A DNA stretch of 64,000 bases. Origin: Diabrotica undecimpunctata. Its lineage: Eukaryota; Arthropoda; Insecta; Coleoptera; Chrysomelidae. The notes under the pieces are model-generated. The model was given only the letters and a program-made list of their open reading frames with translations, was not told the DNA's origin and did not search any database. Position numbers and translations under genes: made by a program. This document shows positions 12,531 through 26,524 of this stretch, piece by piece (position 1 is the stretch's first letter; every line of letters starts with the position of its first letter). The stretch covers positions 53,782,981 through 53,846,980 of the forward strand of contig NC_092807.1 of the NCBI RefSeq assembly GCF_040954645.1. Direction: 5' to 3'.

Positions 12531-13304
12531 AACAGACATTATAGGCTACGTACAAGAAGGAAGATAGTAAAGAAGAACTTTAGATAAGCATACCTTCGGC
12601 GAAGATATATTTTTGATATCACACGTTACTGACAGACGACACAATGAGACCATAATAAATATCGAACCAGATTTAGATAATCTGCAGTTACCTAATATAT
12701 TGCGAAAAATGTAAGAGATTATGAGGGAAAATTTCGTATTTTAACAATCACGCTTAAAACGGATAATATAAAATTCAAGAAGTAAGAATGGCTAAATAAC
12801 AACAATTTGGCGGCTCAGAGTATGACCAAAAAGGTTTTTGTAGTTGTATGCAACCACCAACAACATATAGAAAATATAAACAACCGTTTTGATTTAAATA
12901 ATAGATACAAATTTTTGGGTAAAGGACCGTTTTGATAGAGTCGATTGATTCAAATATTAAACGACTATTACCAGTCCGAGTAGGTCATTATTTATTCCTT
13001 AATAGTGGTTTTAAAAAAGACGTCGGTATTAACCTCATCGGCAGAAAGTTATTTTTAATTCTTACATCAACATAATTATTTCAATATGAACCAAAATTTA
13101 GCATGCTAACCGTTTTTATTTCTGATAAATCTTATAAACTTATATTTTAATATTATACACACGCACGATATTTTAATTTCATCTTTTTAGTATCTAATAG
13201 AAACATTTTGGGTATTATTTCGTTTTTATGTCCTTCTAAATCTGGCACTCTGACAGATCGTAACTTACCTTATAACTTATTATAACTTAAATACTTACAT
13301 AATT
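12531..13304. other. Unassigned AT-rich sequence between LINE fragments
   Basis: No recognisable coding frame, RNA gene or repeat boundary. It may be the decayed remains of an older element. Confidence 0.35.
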
Positions 13305-13880
13305 AAGAATATAGATAGAACAAGTGATGGAAACTGAATACTTGGGAATAAAACTGTCAAGCTACGGAAAAGTGGAAGAAGAAGTACTAAGACAAGTAAA
13401 CATGGCAAACAGAGCAGCAGGATGTCTCAAGAACACAATCTGGAGAAACAAATACCTCACAACGGAAACGAAAACCAGGATATATAAATCAACAATAAGA
13501 CCGATAATGACGTACACAGCGGAAACAAGAGCAGATACGGCGAAAACACAAAGACTACTGGAAAAAACAGAAATGAAAGTCTTACGAAAAATAACAAACC
13601 AAACTTTAAGAGACAGAGTAATAAGTGAGGAAATACGAGCGAGATGTGGTATAGAGGAAATAAACGCGTGGACCAAAAGAAGAAAAGTGAAATGGAATCA
13701 ACACATCGAAAGAATGACAGAAAATAGAATAGTACGAATAGCAAGAGACAAATCGCCAAATGGAAAAAGATCATTGGGACGACCGAGGAAAATATGGTCA
13801 GACAACGTCAATTAAGGCTAAAAACCGAAGTAAAACAGGCATCTTGCGTATATATAAAGTGGGAAGAAGAAGAAGAATAA
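13305..13880 (+). mobile_element. LINE ORF2 C-terminal fragment with (AAG)n tail
   Basis: An uninterrupted frame of 163 codons (13324-13815) encodes the post-RT region: YLGIKLSSYGKVEEEVLRQV, ANRAAGCLKNTIWRNKYL, TRIYKSTIRPIMTYTAETR, and VKWNQHIERM followed by SLGRPRKIWSDN. The tail at 13861-13879 is GAAGAAGAAGAATAA-like. Truncated before the RT active site. The open frame suggests it is younger than the copy at 11915-12530. Confidence 0.75.
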
Positions 13881-13884
13881 TTAA

Positions 13885-15830
13885 GAGTAGGTATGATACA
13901 GGATCAAACCTCAATGGTGGAAAACCTGGGACAAGTCATGAAAGAAGCTCTAAAAGGCAGTAGAATAGATCGTCGAGAGGTAAGCAGGATGCCATATTGG
14001 TGGAGTGGGGACATCGAAGAGATCAGAGATGATTGCATAGATAAATTCTGTTTTTGTCGAGCAAATCCAGCTAATCGAAATAAAAAACCGCCCACAAAAG
14101 AAAGAACTCTACAGAAAAATTCATATAGAAAAAAAGAAGGAATTGGAGAGAACTGTGACAAGCTGAATGAGGACACCTTCATTCAGGGATATAGAATCAC
14201 AATAAAAAAGTTTCATGAGTACCCCTCATACGAAATGCCACTGGACCAAAAGCTTAAGGTAACACAAGAGCTTTTTCTGTCCGGCAGATGGCATTAAGTA
14301 TGGACGAACGAGGGAGCTGAATGGGCCGTACCCTTTATCATAGATGGATTAGTCGAGGCATTGGACTAGACCAAATAATGCCCGAAGCGGTAAAAGGACG
14401 TACGAAAGCTGGGTGTTTTTGGAGCATATGAGTACATTGATTGAAGCAACGACGTTTCCTGAAGCTTGAATATCATCAAGGTTGGTACTGCTTCCCAAAA
14501 CTGGGGAGATATATCGCCCCATATGCCTCATGTGCCAAAACACAATCTACGACACGATTGAAAGATCAGAAAGCCTATCCCCGAGACAATTCGGATTCTG
14601 CAAAGGGAAAAGCACAATTCATGCAATTTTGAGTGTATTCGAGGCACTGCACAACATTGGAGATGAATAACGCAAAGCGGCTCTACTGCTGTAGATAATT
14701 CAACCCTCTGCAGTGGAAAGAGGTGATGCGGGCATAGAAAGAGAGGGAGTGTCCTTACTATCTAATCAATGTGATGGCGGAATATCTTTCAGGGAAAAAG
14801 ATCGTGGTTGAGAAGAGCACACTCGTTAACGTAATGGCTGGAGTCCCACAAGGATCGGTCTTGGGTTTGACGCTATGGAACTTAGCATATGACGGGATCA
14901 TAAACAGCGAATATGGAAAAAGTATAACCCTTTTCGCATTTGCAGATGATCTCGCTGTGCTTATAGTAGCGAGGGACGAACCGGATCTCCGATTTCGGGA
15001 AAGACATACAGACAACGTTGTGAAGGACTAAATAAAAGATCACAGACTAGAACTCGCAGCAGAGAAGATCAAAGCCATCATTTTAAAGGGTAAATGGAAA
15101 AGACAAATGATGGAACTCTAATGTGCAGAGGTACAACTAAACTCAAAGAAAAGGGTCAAATATCTGGGAGTGAGGCTACACTAAGATTGCGGATGGGGGA
15201 GCATATACGAGTGGTAGCCAATAAGGCAGCAAAGCAGCGACCCAAATCAGAATCAGAAAGGAGAAGGGTTTTACACAGTGTTGTGGTCAATCATCCTTTA
15301 CGCGGAATCATCAGTCAGGAGTAGGGAAATAAAGATACCAACCTACAAAGGGTAGAGTAGACATAACAAGTCTGTTGCGAGTAGCATTGTATACTATTAC
15401 GGGTTATGTTCCTCTGCATGTGTTAGCAGTAGATAAGAGACATCTCTATAAGGGAAGAGAATATTTAACAGCAGTCATAAAAAAGAAGAAAGACAAAGAT
15501 TAATAGAAAGATTAGGACATATCTTCATAGATTCAGAAAGACAGATATAGATAGCCTATACAGCCTTTACTGTAGATACTCTGACTCTGTTACTCACACA
15601 ATGCTGAAGTGTAATAGATGGACAGCGAAAAGAAACAGAATGTATAGAGAAATATGTATGAATTCAGTAACTGTAAGAAAGATGATCATAAGGGTGAAGG
15701 TAAGTAAGGATAGGTGGAATATTGTGCATAATTACATTCGAACAGTAATTAAAATGAAAGAAGAAGAGAAAAACCAGCCGGCACAACGACAGAGATAAGA
15801 TATAGATAGGAGAAAGTAGTGCTCCGAAAG
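13885..15830 (+). mobile_element. R1-like LINE fragment, decayed
   Basis: The linker region (about 13893-14297, with PYWWSGDIEEIRDDC) leads to RT blocks: RPICLMCQNTIYDTIERSES near 14515, SPRQFGFCKGKSTIHAI near 14580, GVPQGSVLGLTLWNLAYD near 14840 and FAFADDLAVLIVARDE near 14935. The C-terminal part has LLRVALYTITGYVPLHVLAV near 15375 and HTMLKCNRWTAKRNRMYREI near 15598. These are typical of R1-clade LINEs. Frames shift at least five times. Canonical R1 sits in 28S rDNA, but I see no rDNA flanks, so this is a non-rDNA relative or a displaced copy. Confidence 0.75.
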
Positions 15831-16878
15831 GGTCGTCAGCCTTACTCACCGGGCATTCCACTTTCGAAGTACGGTACGTGCGACAGTCAATTGCGCACAA
15901 GTAAGAGAAAGTGTTTTTAGTTGGTAGGCAGGATAACAGAAAGGCATCTGTTTTTAGTACCTTTTTTTTCTAATGGAAAATGGACTCGAATGTACTTCTC
16001 TATCCGGAATACAACACACGCCAGCCATCCTTAGAGATGGGTTAACCTGGTACGGTTTTTAGAAATTTCCACCCTCAGAGAAAAAAAAAGACCGTGTTGA
16101 CTTTATATAGTTAAGGTTAAGGTTAGACCGTGGTTATAGTTTGCCTACCACATTGCGTATCACTTATAGGGGGTTTAAAGTGGGACTGAACAATTACTGT
16201 GCTTGGATAGAGCAAGCAAACAAACCGAAACGTTTTTGAACTGCCACTTTTGGTTTGGTTGGAGAGCTGAGTCGTAAGTAAGTCAATAAAAGAGGGATTG
16301 GATGGGGTAACTATAAATAAAGAAATCAAAAAATATTTACATAGATTTCCTGGGCAACACAACACAAGAAGGTTTGTAAACTATTTAAAAAGGACGCCGT
16401 TTAAAAAAATCTTCTCGCTGGATGGAAAAAAAGTCTTTTCTTTCCTAAAAAATATTAAGGGGTGAAAATGTTTTTAAAGGAAATAATTTTACAGCTGCTG
16501 GTATAGAGAGAAACATTACATATTTATCATGACTTTACAGCAACAGTTATTACAAATACTATTAATAAAATTTAAAAAGAAAACTTAAAATGGCTCTATT
16601 TTTAACGATTTACAACAATCTCCAAACCTTGGGGACACTATAGGGATTTAAATTATTATTAAAATAAAAATATCTCGATTTTCCAATGGAGCTTGCATTA
16701 AGGTTAACCTTCAAACAAAACAATTTAAATTTATGGTTATCAAATGTCCGAAAGGGATAATACTAACTGTCATACATCGAAATGAAATATTAAACTTTTT
16801 TAAACATTTTTTAAATTATAACAGTTAACTTTATTTAAAAGAAAGCTAATGTGACAATTAGCTAATCCATAAAACTTA
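15831..16878. other. Unassigned sequence
   Basis: Nothing recognisable on either strand. The short minus-strand opening near 16123-16365 shows no family motif. Confidence 0.35.
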
Positions 16879-17345
16879 CAAGTGCCCTGTCCGTTGCGTT
16901 CTTCTTCAAGTGCCCTGTCCGTTGCGAACGTTGGCTATTAACATGGCAATTCTGATCTTGTTTGCGGCGCTTCTGAATAGTTCGACCGATGTGAGCCCGA
17001 ACCACTTCCTCAGATTTTGGAGCTACGAGTGTCTTCTCCTGCCTGGCCCTCGCTTACTGTCTATTTTTCCCTGGACAATCAATTGCAGTAGACGGTACTT
17101 ATCGTTTCTCAATATGTAGCCTAGATATTCAAGCTTTCTTTGTTTAATTGTATTCACGATTTCTTTCTCCTTTCCGATTCTTTGGATTACCTCTATGTTG
17201 GTGACATGTTCGGTCCAGGATATACGAAGAATGCGTTGGTACACCCATATTCCGAATGCTTCTAGTTTTCTGTGAGCGTCTCCGTCAGCGTCCAGGCGTC
17301 CACACCATACAGTAAGATCGGAAAAATGTAGCATTTAACTAGACG
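16879..17345 (-). mobile_element. LINE C-terminal fragment with 28-bp tandem 3' end
   Basis: Minus-strand frame (17334 to 17023): TVWCGRLDAD, then FGIWVYQRILRISWTEHVTN, KLEYLGYILRNDKYRLLQLI and KRGPGRRRHSW; after a shift it ends IANVRNGQGT. This is the C-terminal part of a LINE ORF2. The last coding bases are duplicated: caagtgccctgtccgttgcg occurs at 16879-16898 and again at 16907-16926 with TTCTTCTT between, a 28-bp period. Short terminal repeats at the 3' end are common in RTE-like LINEs. Confidence 0.7.
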
Positions 17346-18273
17346 TTATTTTAGGGGAAGAGACAAATCCCTGCTTATGAGGAGCTTTTTAAATAAAACT
17401 GTTAAATAAATAAAATTTAAAAACTTAAAATTTCATTTATTTACAATTTTTTATTTTTACTTTGAAAAATTTTAATAAAAAAGTACCTGGTATCACTGGC
17501 TGATGTATTTCCTTTATGAAAGTTTTTGAGATCAGAAAACAAGCAAAATAACATACAACTGTGTCCCACTCAAACTGCAAATGGGTCTAAAGTGACCAAA
17601 AAACACAAATAGACAACTCTTTGGAAGTTGGACACTGGATTCGGGCCTCGGATTATCCTGGATGACAAGCAATATTCAAAACTCGGCCACTCAATTTCTC
17701 CTTAAAACCATGTGGACCTCTTAAATGGTTGGAAACGTTGTCTTACACATCTCTCAGATAAGATACAACACAAACATTCGGTGATTAACTCAACAAAAAC
17801 TGCCGCATTACATTCGAGCTTAAATTCACCTCTCCAGAAAAAAAAATTGAGGGCGTTTCAAGACTACACACGCCGAAATCTTTCTCCTTTAAAATCTTAA
17901 TACAAACTTAACTGTTTTCTTTGTCTCGGTTTACTTGATCTGCCACAACCTCTCCCGACCAGTTTTCGCTGCTGGCCAATCGGAATTTGTTTCAATGACA
18001 CTTTTTAGGCTACTATGAATCTTAACAAGTACTGGGCTTTAAAAATTGTAGAAGCTAAAACGTAAATATGACAATTATTTAACTACGCAGATAAAATTTA
18101 TTGTGAAAATCTTGTGAGATGTGTCGCAAAACACTTGTATAAACAAGAACTTCAGGGAATTTTTATACATAGCCATGGGCGTATCAAATAAATCTTATAC
18201 AATAAATATTCGATAGTTGTAAGAAAATTACACATGCTACAACCTGAAAGATTAAAAGAAACAACGAAAAGTT

Positions 18274-18276
<3 letters not shown>
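17346..18276. other. Unassigned sequence
   Basis: A short + strand opening (17712-17900) has no motif I recognise. The remainder is AT-rich with no clear structure. Confidence 0.35.

Positions 18277-18340
<64 letters not shown>
18277..18340. repeat. (TA)n microsatellite
   Basis: About 32 TA units, preceded by GTTACAA. The same GTTACAA precedes a TA run at about 18998, which suggests that the intervening sequence was inserted into, or duplicated with, a TA tract. Confidence 0.95.
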
Positions 18341-18928
18341 CTGTTTTGGATGGGTTGGAGTCAATAAAAGGGCTATTGGTTAACTATTTTTTTATTCTCG
18401 AGCTTTCAATTGTGTTTACAATTATTATCAAGAGCTAAAAAAGACAAAATACCTACAAGGTTGAACTAAAAAGAAAAAACAATTTTTGTTAACTTACCAA
18501 ATAAAAATTAGTTTAGTAAGTAAAAATTACTGCTAATACATCTTCAAAATATTTAATACAAAAATGTTTTAATCCAATAAATGTTTCTCCGAAAATTTTT
18601 ATAATTTTGAAAACATTTTTTTAATACAAAAATAATTGAATTTATAAATAAGTTCAAATAGCAACCAATTACAAATAGCCTCAATGTCATAAATGCCAAC
18701 ATAAAATTTTTATTTTTGACAATTATGTTGCCAAAAGTAAAATTTCGTTTTAAACATTCTTTTTTGTTTAGTAACAAAAAGAAGAAGATTTATTCACCGT
18801 TGACAGATGTCTGAAAGAATGTAACAGATATATGGAGAATTAAATATGACATTTTACAAGTTTTATATATAAATCATAAAGAAAGAATATAATTATAAAT
18901 TTTGCTTAAATTTTGAATTTCTGATCTT
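18341..18928. other. Sequence between two (TA)n tracts; hammerhead-like motif on the minus strand
   Basis: No coding frame. On the minus strand, 18397-18432 reads CTTGATAAT, then a perfect 6-bp stem (AATTGT / ACAATT, loop AAAC), then GAAA and the palindrome GCTCGAG. This order (core, stem II, GAAA, short palindromic stem III) is that of hammerhead ribozymes in Penelope-like elements, but the core CTGATGA is degenerate here. An old Penelope-like terminal fragment is the best guess. Confidence 0.3.
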
Positions 18929-20479
<1,551 letters not shown>

Positions 20480-21766
20480 TATTCGGCAGCAGAAGCATAG
20501 AGTTCAAGCGTCTACGTTTTAAGAGTGGAAGGATGTGCTTTCCATTTTTAGCTGACAAGTTCGTAAAGAATATTATTTTTCTAGTTCTAGTTTTCCATTT
20601 AGTTTTAAACAAAGTTCTGTGAATTACAAAGTGTGTTTAAGGATTTCATGACACTATTGGTTCAGGTATATGTTCATATTTGTGAAAGCGTCTCTGTTAG
20701 GGACATTGAAGGAGCCCGCCTGACTTTTTCCAGGGTTTGGCTTAAAATTAATTTATAATCTATTTTTATTGTGTTTAAGATATGATATTTAGATTTTTCT
20801 CCACTTCAGCAACAAAATTTTTTGGTTGTGCAACAATAGATGTATCGTCTACAAAATAAAAGTCCTAGTATTTACTGGTATGGGTTGTGTAAATATTATA
20901 CAGTGTAGGTGCCATTACGGTACCCCAAGGAAGACCGTTCTACTACGTTCTCCATCTTCATCTTCTATTCTTATCATTGAGTGATACGGAAAATCTTCTG
21001 TTGTGTACGCATACGCGGATAATACAAGTGAGTTTATTACCTAAGGGGATATCACATAGATTTTGGAGAAATGTGCTTTAATTTAAGGTGTCGTAAGCAG
21101 AATTTAGATTGACAAATACCACTCCTCATGTCTGATATTTTTCATATGCGTCTTTGCTGTGTTGGGCAAGATTTAGTATGTGTAACGAACATGATCTATC
21201 CTGTCATATATTGCCACTTTTATCTTTTAATTGAAGTTTTTCTTCTAATATCGGTTTATATTAAGGATCATATGCAGAAGTATTTTGTATAGCTGAAAAA
21301 ATAAATAGATATATTGGCCGATAGCTTTTGTGGTCGTTGGGGTTTTTGTCAGGTTTAAGCAAGGCGACAACTTTGTCTTTGCTTTGCTTGTCTACACACT
21401 TTGTATATTAGCCATTGTTGTATTTTTTTGTCCAAATTTTATAATTAGTTTTGTGCTTAGATCCTCAGTCAGGAGCCGTAATATTGTTCATAATATACGT
21501 GGATAGTGGATCCAAATTCAACATCGTTGAAAGGTTTCCTCAGCTGACTTGTTTGTCCTCTCTCATTTTATGTTTTTCTTTGCCGGCATTTATTATGTTT
21601 ATTTCGTTATTTTCAGCGATCAGCTTAATACCAAATACCCTAGGTTTAGCCCTCTATTTGCTTCCTGCAGTAGAAATACGTCACTTAAGTAAAGTAGAGT
21701 GTCTTTATCTGTAGATATGTCCTTAATATTTATAGACATAATTAGAACAGTTGGTCCTACAAAGGA
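20480..21766 (-). mobile_element. Jockey-like LINE remnant (outer left arm)
   Basis: Reading on the minus strand: a start block near 21760-21690 (MSINIKDIS-like), then RT motifs VVFVNLNSAYDTLN near 21100, GTVMAPTLYNIYT near 20925 and YFVDDTSIVAQ near 20840, where the active-site YADD reads FVDD. The end is near 20480 (LLPNIPCLYG). Many stops and shifts. Its mirror copy is 45290-46615. Confidence 0.7.
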
Positions 21767-23084
21767 CCGAATTGATAAAAATCATATTGAACGGGTGATT
21801 GAAGAATTAACCGATTTAACAATTATTCATTACCCAGAGTACGCTCGATTGCGGTGGTCTTATTGTTACTTCAAATTTCGTGAAGGCTTCCACGATAAAC
21901 TTCATAAAACGACTAATCTTTTACTTTTCAATAAAAATTTAAATTTTACATACTCTTACTTTTAGACGATATTTCGAGTCAGATTTGTTTAGTAATAGCT
22001 GTACTTATTATATAGTCTCTTTGTGAAATGAGCTTGTAATATCGGTTTACAACACATATATGGATAATAAGAAAATAAACAGGTTAAAATGTGACAACAA
22101 ACTGCTATATAACAGTACGAGACAATATTCATAAGCTATCAGCTGTAAAAGTCATTGCCTTTTTTCCTGTCGTATCATATTTTAGCATATCATATTTTGA
22201 GTGAAATTGATCCTAAATTCGTCTAATAATATTAAGTTTTTAAAACAGCTGTGTTTTTATGCTCATTCGTTCACCCTTTGTAAAGCAGTCTGTGTAAATA
22301 TAAGGGATTTATATAATCTTTTCATTTCGTACTCTTTTCGTTTCATAATTATAGTTTTCTTGCTTTTATTTTCTATGGTAATACATATACATACCCAATT
22401 CAAAAAAGTGAAAACCAGCGAGTTCTAAATTGAACATAAACATTATTCTCTCTTTCTCCCTATACCTTATATAAAGATCATCGTCATCGTATAGTCCGAA
22501 CGCAACAAGATTCTATTGCCTTTTCTTGTTTTTTTTTCTCCTCATTCCTATTGAAAATAAAGCCACGTAAATTCCGTTTATAAAAGTTATGTCAATATTT
22601 CTGAAGTGCCTTTCCTAGGATAATTATTTAAGCCTAGTTCGTTTGATTACATGCAATTGATTTGATAGTCCACAACAGATAAGTATTGATTTTAGGAAGG
22701 ATAGCAGGTGTTGATAAATATGATGGGTCGATAGATAGTCCCGTTATTCCTAAATCTAACCGTATGTTACCTCCCCTTCATTTGTGGAAGTCCTAAAGGC
22801 ATTTTTTCTTTTGGGGCATCCTCCCAATTTAACTTGGCAATGCAGTAATTATAGAGTCTTTGGATAAAGCCAGCGCAACTTTAGCATTGAGATTTAGTTT
22901 CTTGTACGACGTTGCTATCTTTATATATGTGTTTGACCTTGTAAGTCGGAAAATACCTCTGCTGGCTTTTCCAGCAATCCTGGTCTAATTAATACGTTCT
23001 CGTCACGTATCCACACATTAGCACTGGTTTGATCACTATTTTATATAAAATATCCTGATTTTAGAGATTCGAATTACACTTCTG
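21766..23084. repeat. Left-arm-only mosaic of duplicated segments
   Basis: Absent from the right arm at the matching point (21766 pairs with 45295, and 23832 pairs with 45290). 21766-22080 repeats 28730-29050. 22110-22290 resembles 39940-40075 inverted. 22430-23060 repeats 29290-30040 in direct orientation and includes, on the minus strand, a LINE C-terminal piece near 22870-22740 (NCIAKLNWED, then PLGLPQM). It is therefore a patchwork of sequence found elsewhere in the arms. Confidence 0.6.
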
Positions 23085-23352
23085 GATTTAAATTGCCAAA
23101 CTTAAATGGAGCTTCGCGGGGTCAGACTGCTAGACAAAAAGACCAACGTTGGAATACTACAATACAACATTGGAGACCTTACGAAAGTAAACGACTAAGA
23201 GGAAGACCACAGATGAGATGGGTTGATGATATTAAAAGAATAGCTGGAACAAATTGGAAATATGTTGCTCAGGATAGAGACCGATGGAAGGAGTTAAGAG
23301 AGGCCTATGTCCAAACGTGAACGACACAAGGCTAAGAAGAAGAAGAAGATGC
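23085..23352 (+). mobile_element. LINE 3' end, inverted copy of the 25860-26460 insertion
   Basis: The frame 23093-23320 reads RQKDQRWNTTIQHWRPYESK, then RGRPQMRWVDDIKRIAGTNW, then RWKELREAYVQT, the conserved C-terminus of an RTE-like LINE. It ends in (GAA)n at about 23336-23350. The flanking ATGCTTTTTAGCAAG matches the 3' flank of the insertion at 25860. Confidence 0.75.
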
Positions 23353-24565
23353 TTTTTAGCAAGTTGGTACTTGCTCTTACTTCTAAATTGACAGATCAGC
23401 TATTTAACTGCCTGTACTGAACTTTCTTCTTTATTTTGCAAATATATATATGAAAACTAATAAAACTCTGGCATGCCGTTGATTAAAATATTGGATACCC
23501 TATACTATTGAATCAACGGAAATACTAAGATCACACGGGGAGAATATTATGGGTTATTTCTGGTTTCGTCATAATTTACACTGAAATTACTAACAAGAGA
23601 GTGCTCTCACTTCCACATGTCCAAATTGATATATAGCACCAACAGATGCTAGTTATATACCATCAGTACTAATAAAATAGAAACTATCAAATTAATGTCA
23701 ATTTGTTTGAATAATCAAAACAATCGAAAATATATACCAAAACAACACAATAAAAGTAAAAGTAGAAGAAGAACTAACCGACCCTATTGAAGCTGGCAAT
23801 ATTTAGCTTCAACTAGCAATTTAAATTAAAGGACCAATTTGACAAAAATCATATTAAAGGGGTGACTGAAGAATTAGCCGATTAATTAATTAATCATTAC
23901 CCTGGATATGCCCGATTGTGGTGGTCTTCTTAGTACTTAAATTTTCGTAAAGGCTCGTTCTTTCAACCCCATAAGTAATGCCTAATGTTTTACTTTTTAT
24001 TCAAAATTTAAATTTTACATGCCGTGTATTACTTTTTGACGATATTTCGAATTAGATTTGTATAGTAATAATTTAAGGTATTAAAGAGCCTCTTTGTGGA
24101 AAATAAATAAGTTTGTGATATGGTTCGCAACTCATAGGTATATAGATAATAAAAAAATAAACAGTTAAAATAAGTGTAAAAAATTTCAACTCTATACATC
24201 GGCGCCATTGTTCAGGTGATGGGTTTATCACAGATATCAAAGGTTACATTTTAATTCAAGGTTCTATTTGCGTATTTTCAATATTAAAAGAGTAGGAAAA
24301 GACATGTTTATGCTTTTATTATTTTTTTAAATCTATTCTATTTCCTTTCTAGAGTTCCGTCTTGTTTGAACGACCTGTGTTCTTTTTTCAATTGGGCACT
24401 TGTCCAAGGCTATGACAAATACTCTCTCCTCTGCTATTCTACATTAATATGACTGATTCATTATTTTCTCTAAACACTCTGTCCTCTGCTATTCTACAAT
24501 AATATGACTGATTCATTTTCTCTTTCTTGCAGCTATTTTAATGTTTATCCTGTGTATCTTTTTCT

Positions 24566-25480
24566 TCTTCTTCTTCTTCTTTTTATATAGACATGACTCT
24601 GTCTGTTTTTCAATGTGCCTCCAGTAAGTTGCCGTTCCATGGTTTTCGTGGTCTTCCTACTGATCGTCTTCCTATTGGGTAACCTTCTCTTGCCGTCTCT
24701 AATACTCTATTTGTTGTCATTCGACTTATATGATCGTTTCATTCTACTCTTCTATTTCTTAACCAGTTCTTGATGTTCTCCACCTTGCATCTACGTCGTA
24801 TATCTGTATTTCTAGCTCTGTCCCATGGTGTCTTACCATCAATTTTTGTGTTTTATCTCTGCTGCTTCTATGTGTTCTATGACCTGTGTCAGGTCTTGTT
24901 TCTGCTGCGTATGTCATTGTTGGTCTGATAACTGTTTTGTAAATTCTGCCTTTGGTTTCTTTCCCGATATTTTTATTTCTTCATATTTTTCATTTAGGCA
25001 GCCCGCGTCTCTGTTTGCTCTATTCAGTGGATCTTCCACATCAGTTTCGAGCTTTCCGTAGCTAGATAATGTGATACCTAGATATTTAAACTCCATCACT
25101 TGTTCTATTAGCTGACCTTCCAGCTCCAATTAAGATCTTAGTAAACTTGCTGTTATAACCATGCATGTTGTCTTTTTTTTTGGAGAAATTAACATGTTAA
25201 ATTTTCTGGCGGTTATATGAAATTGGTGTAGCATACGTTGTAAATCATCTTCACTTTGAAAGAATAGTATTGCGTCGTCTGCATAGCAGATTATTTTAAT
25301 TTGTTTTTCTCCCATTTGGTATCCTCTTTTATTTCTTACTTTTTTATTATTTCATCCATAATTTGGTTGAACAGTAGCGGACTCAGGGAATCTCCCTGTC
25401 TTATCTCATTGCCAGCTTCAATAGGGTCGGTTAGTTCTTCTTCTTCTTTTACTTTTATTGTGTTGTTTTGGTATATATTT
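24566..25480 (-). mobile_element. LINE RT to C-terminal fragment (left arm)
   Basis: From 25480 down: EAGNEIRQGDSLSPLLF (about 25420-25370), CYADDAILFFQSEDDLQRML (about 25290-25230), then VMEFKYLGITLSSYGK near 25095, and the C-terminal GRRSVGRPRKPW block near 24660. The 3' tail is (AAG)n, seen as cttcttcttctt at 24562-24583. Shifts occur after 25130 and 24914. The mirror copy is 43630-44545. Confidence 0.75.
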
Positions 25481-25859
25481 TCGATTGTTTTGATTATTCA
25501 ATAAAATTGACATTAATTTGATAGTTTCCATTTTATTAGTACTGATGGTATATAACTAGCATATGTTGGTACTATATATCAATTTGAACATGTGGAAGTG
25601 AGAGCACTCTCTTGTTAGTAATTTCAGTGTAAATTATTACGAAACCACTAATAACCCATAATATTCTCCCCGTGTGATCTTAGTATTTCCGTTGAATCAA
25701 TAGTATAGGGTATCCAATATTTTAATCAACGGTAAGCCAGAGTTTTATTAGTTTTCATATATATATTTGCAAAATGAAGAAGAAAGTTCAGTACAGGCAG
25801 TTAAACAGCTGCTCTGTCAATTTAGAAGTAAGAGCAAGTACCAACTTGCTGAAAAGCAT

Positions 25860-26460
25860 CTTCTTCTTCTTAGCCTTGTGTCGTCCACGTTTGGACATAG
25901 GCCTCTCCCAACTCCTTCCATCGGTCTCTATCCTGAGCAACATATTTCCAATTTGTTCCGGCTATTCTTTTAATATCATCAACCCATCTCATCTGTGGTC
26001 TTCCTCTTGGTCGTTTACTTTCGTAAGGTCTCCAATGCTGTATTGTAGTATTCCAACGTTGTTCTTTTTGTCTAGCAGTCTGGCCCGCGAAGCTCCATTT
26101 AAGTTTGGCAATTTTTGTTGCTATGTTCTCGACTTTTGTTTTTGATCTTACCCAGTCGCTCCTCTTTTTATCTGACAGTCGTATACCTAACATTGCTCTT
26201 TCCATTGTTCTTTCTGTTGTGGCTAGTTTATTCATGTTTGCCTTGGTTAGGGTCTAGGTTTGCATTCCATATGTCATGATAGGAAGGATGTATTGGTTGA
26301 GCACTTTGCTCCTCAAGTATTGGGGTATTTTGCGGTTCTTAAGCATCCAACTAAGTTTTCCAAATCCTGCCCATGCTAGTCTTGCTCTTCTAGTAATTTC
26401 CGCACTTTGGTTCTCTTTGTCAAGTCTCAGGATTTGGCCTAGGTAGATTTACCTTTTGGC
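25860..26460 (-). mobile_element. 5'-truncated RTE-like LINE insertion with 11-bp target-site duplication
   Basis: The insertion is flanked by CTGAAAAGCAT at 25849-25859 and again at 26461-26471. The mirrored site in the right arm (about 40510) has a single copy and no insertion, so the empty site is directly visible. Minus-strand coding: a 121-codon open frame 26235-25870 (ATTERTMERAMLGIRLSDKK, then WVRSKTKVENIATKIAKLKW, RPRGRPQMRWVDDIKRI), upstream shifted RT-end sequence to 26460. The 3' tail is (AAG)n. This is one of the youngest events in the window. Confidence 0.85.
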
Positions 26461-26522
26461 CTGAAAAGCATACCAAACACAAAAGGGATAATAAAATGTA
26501 CTGCACAAACTATTGCGATATA

Positions 26523-26524
<2 letters not shown>

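Larger units (their letters stand above)
23085..26150. repeat. Nested inverted duplication inside the left arm
   Basis: 23085-23820 is the reverse complement of about 25385-26150 (position sum about 49,200), with a 1.55-kb spacer. Each arm contains the same LINE 3' end joined to the same flanking sequence, so the duplication happened after that LINE inserted. The mirrored place in the right arm has only one copy of this sequence, without the LINE. Confidence 0.7.

Noticed and set aside
13885..15830. R1 element in its rDNA target, implying a nearby rDNA array
   Set aside because: No 28S-like sequence flanks the fragment on either side.
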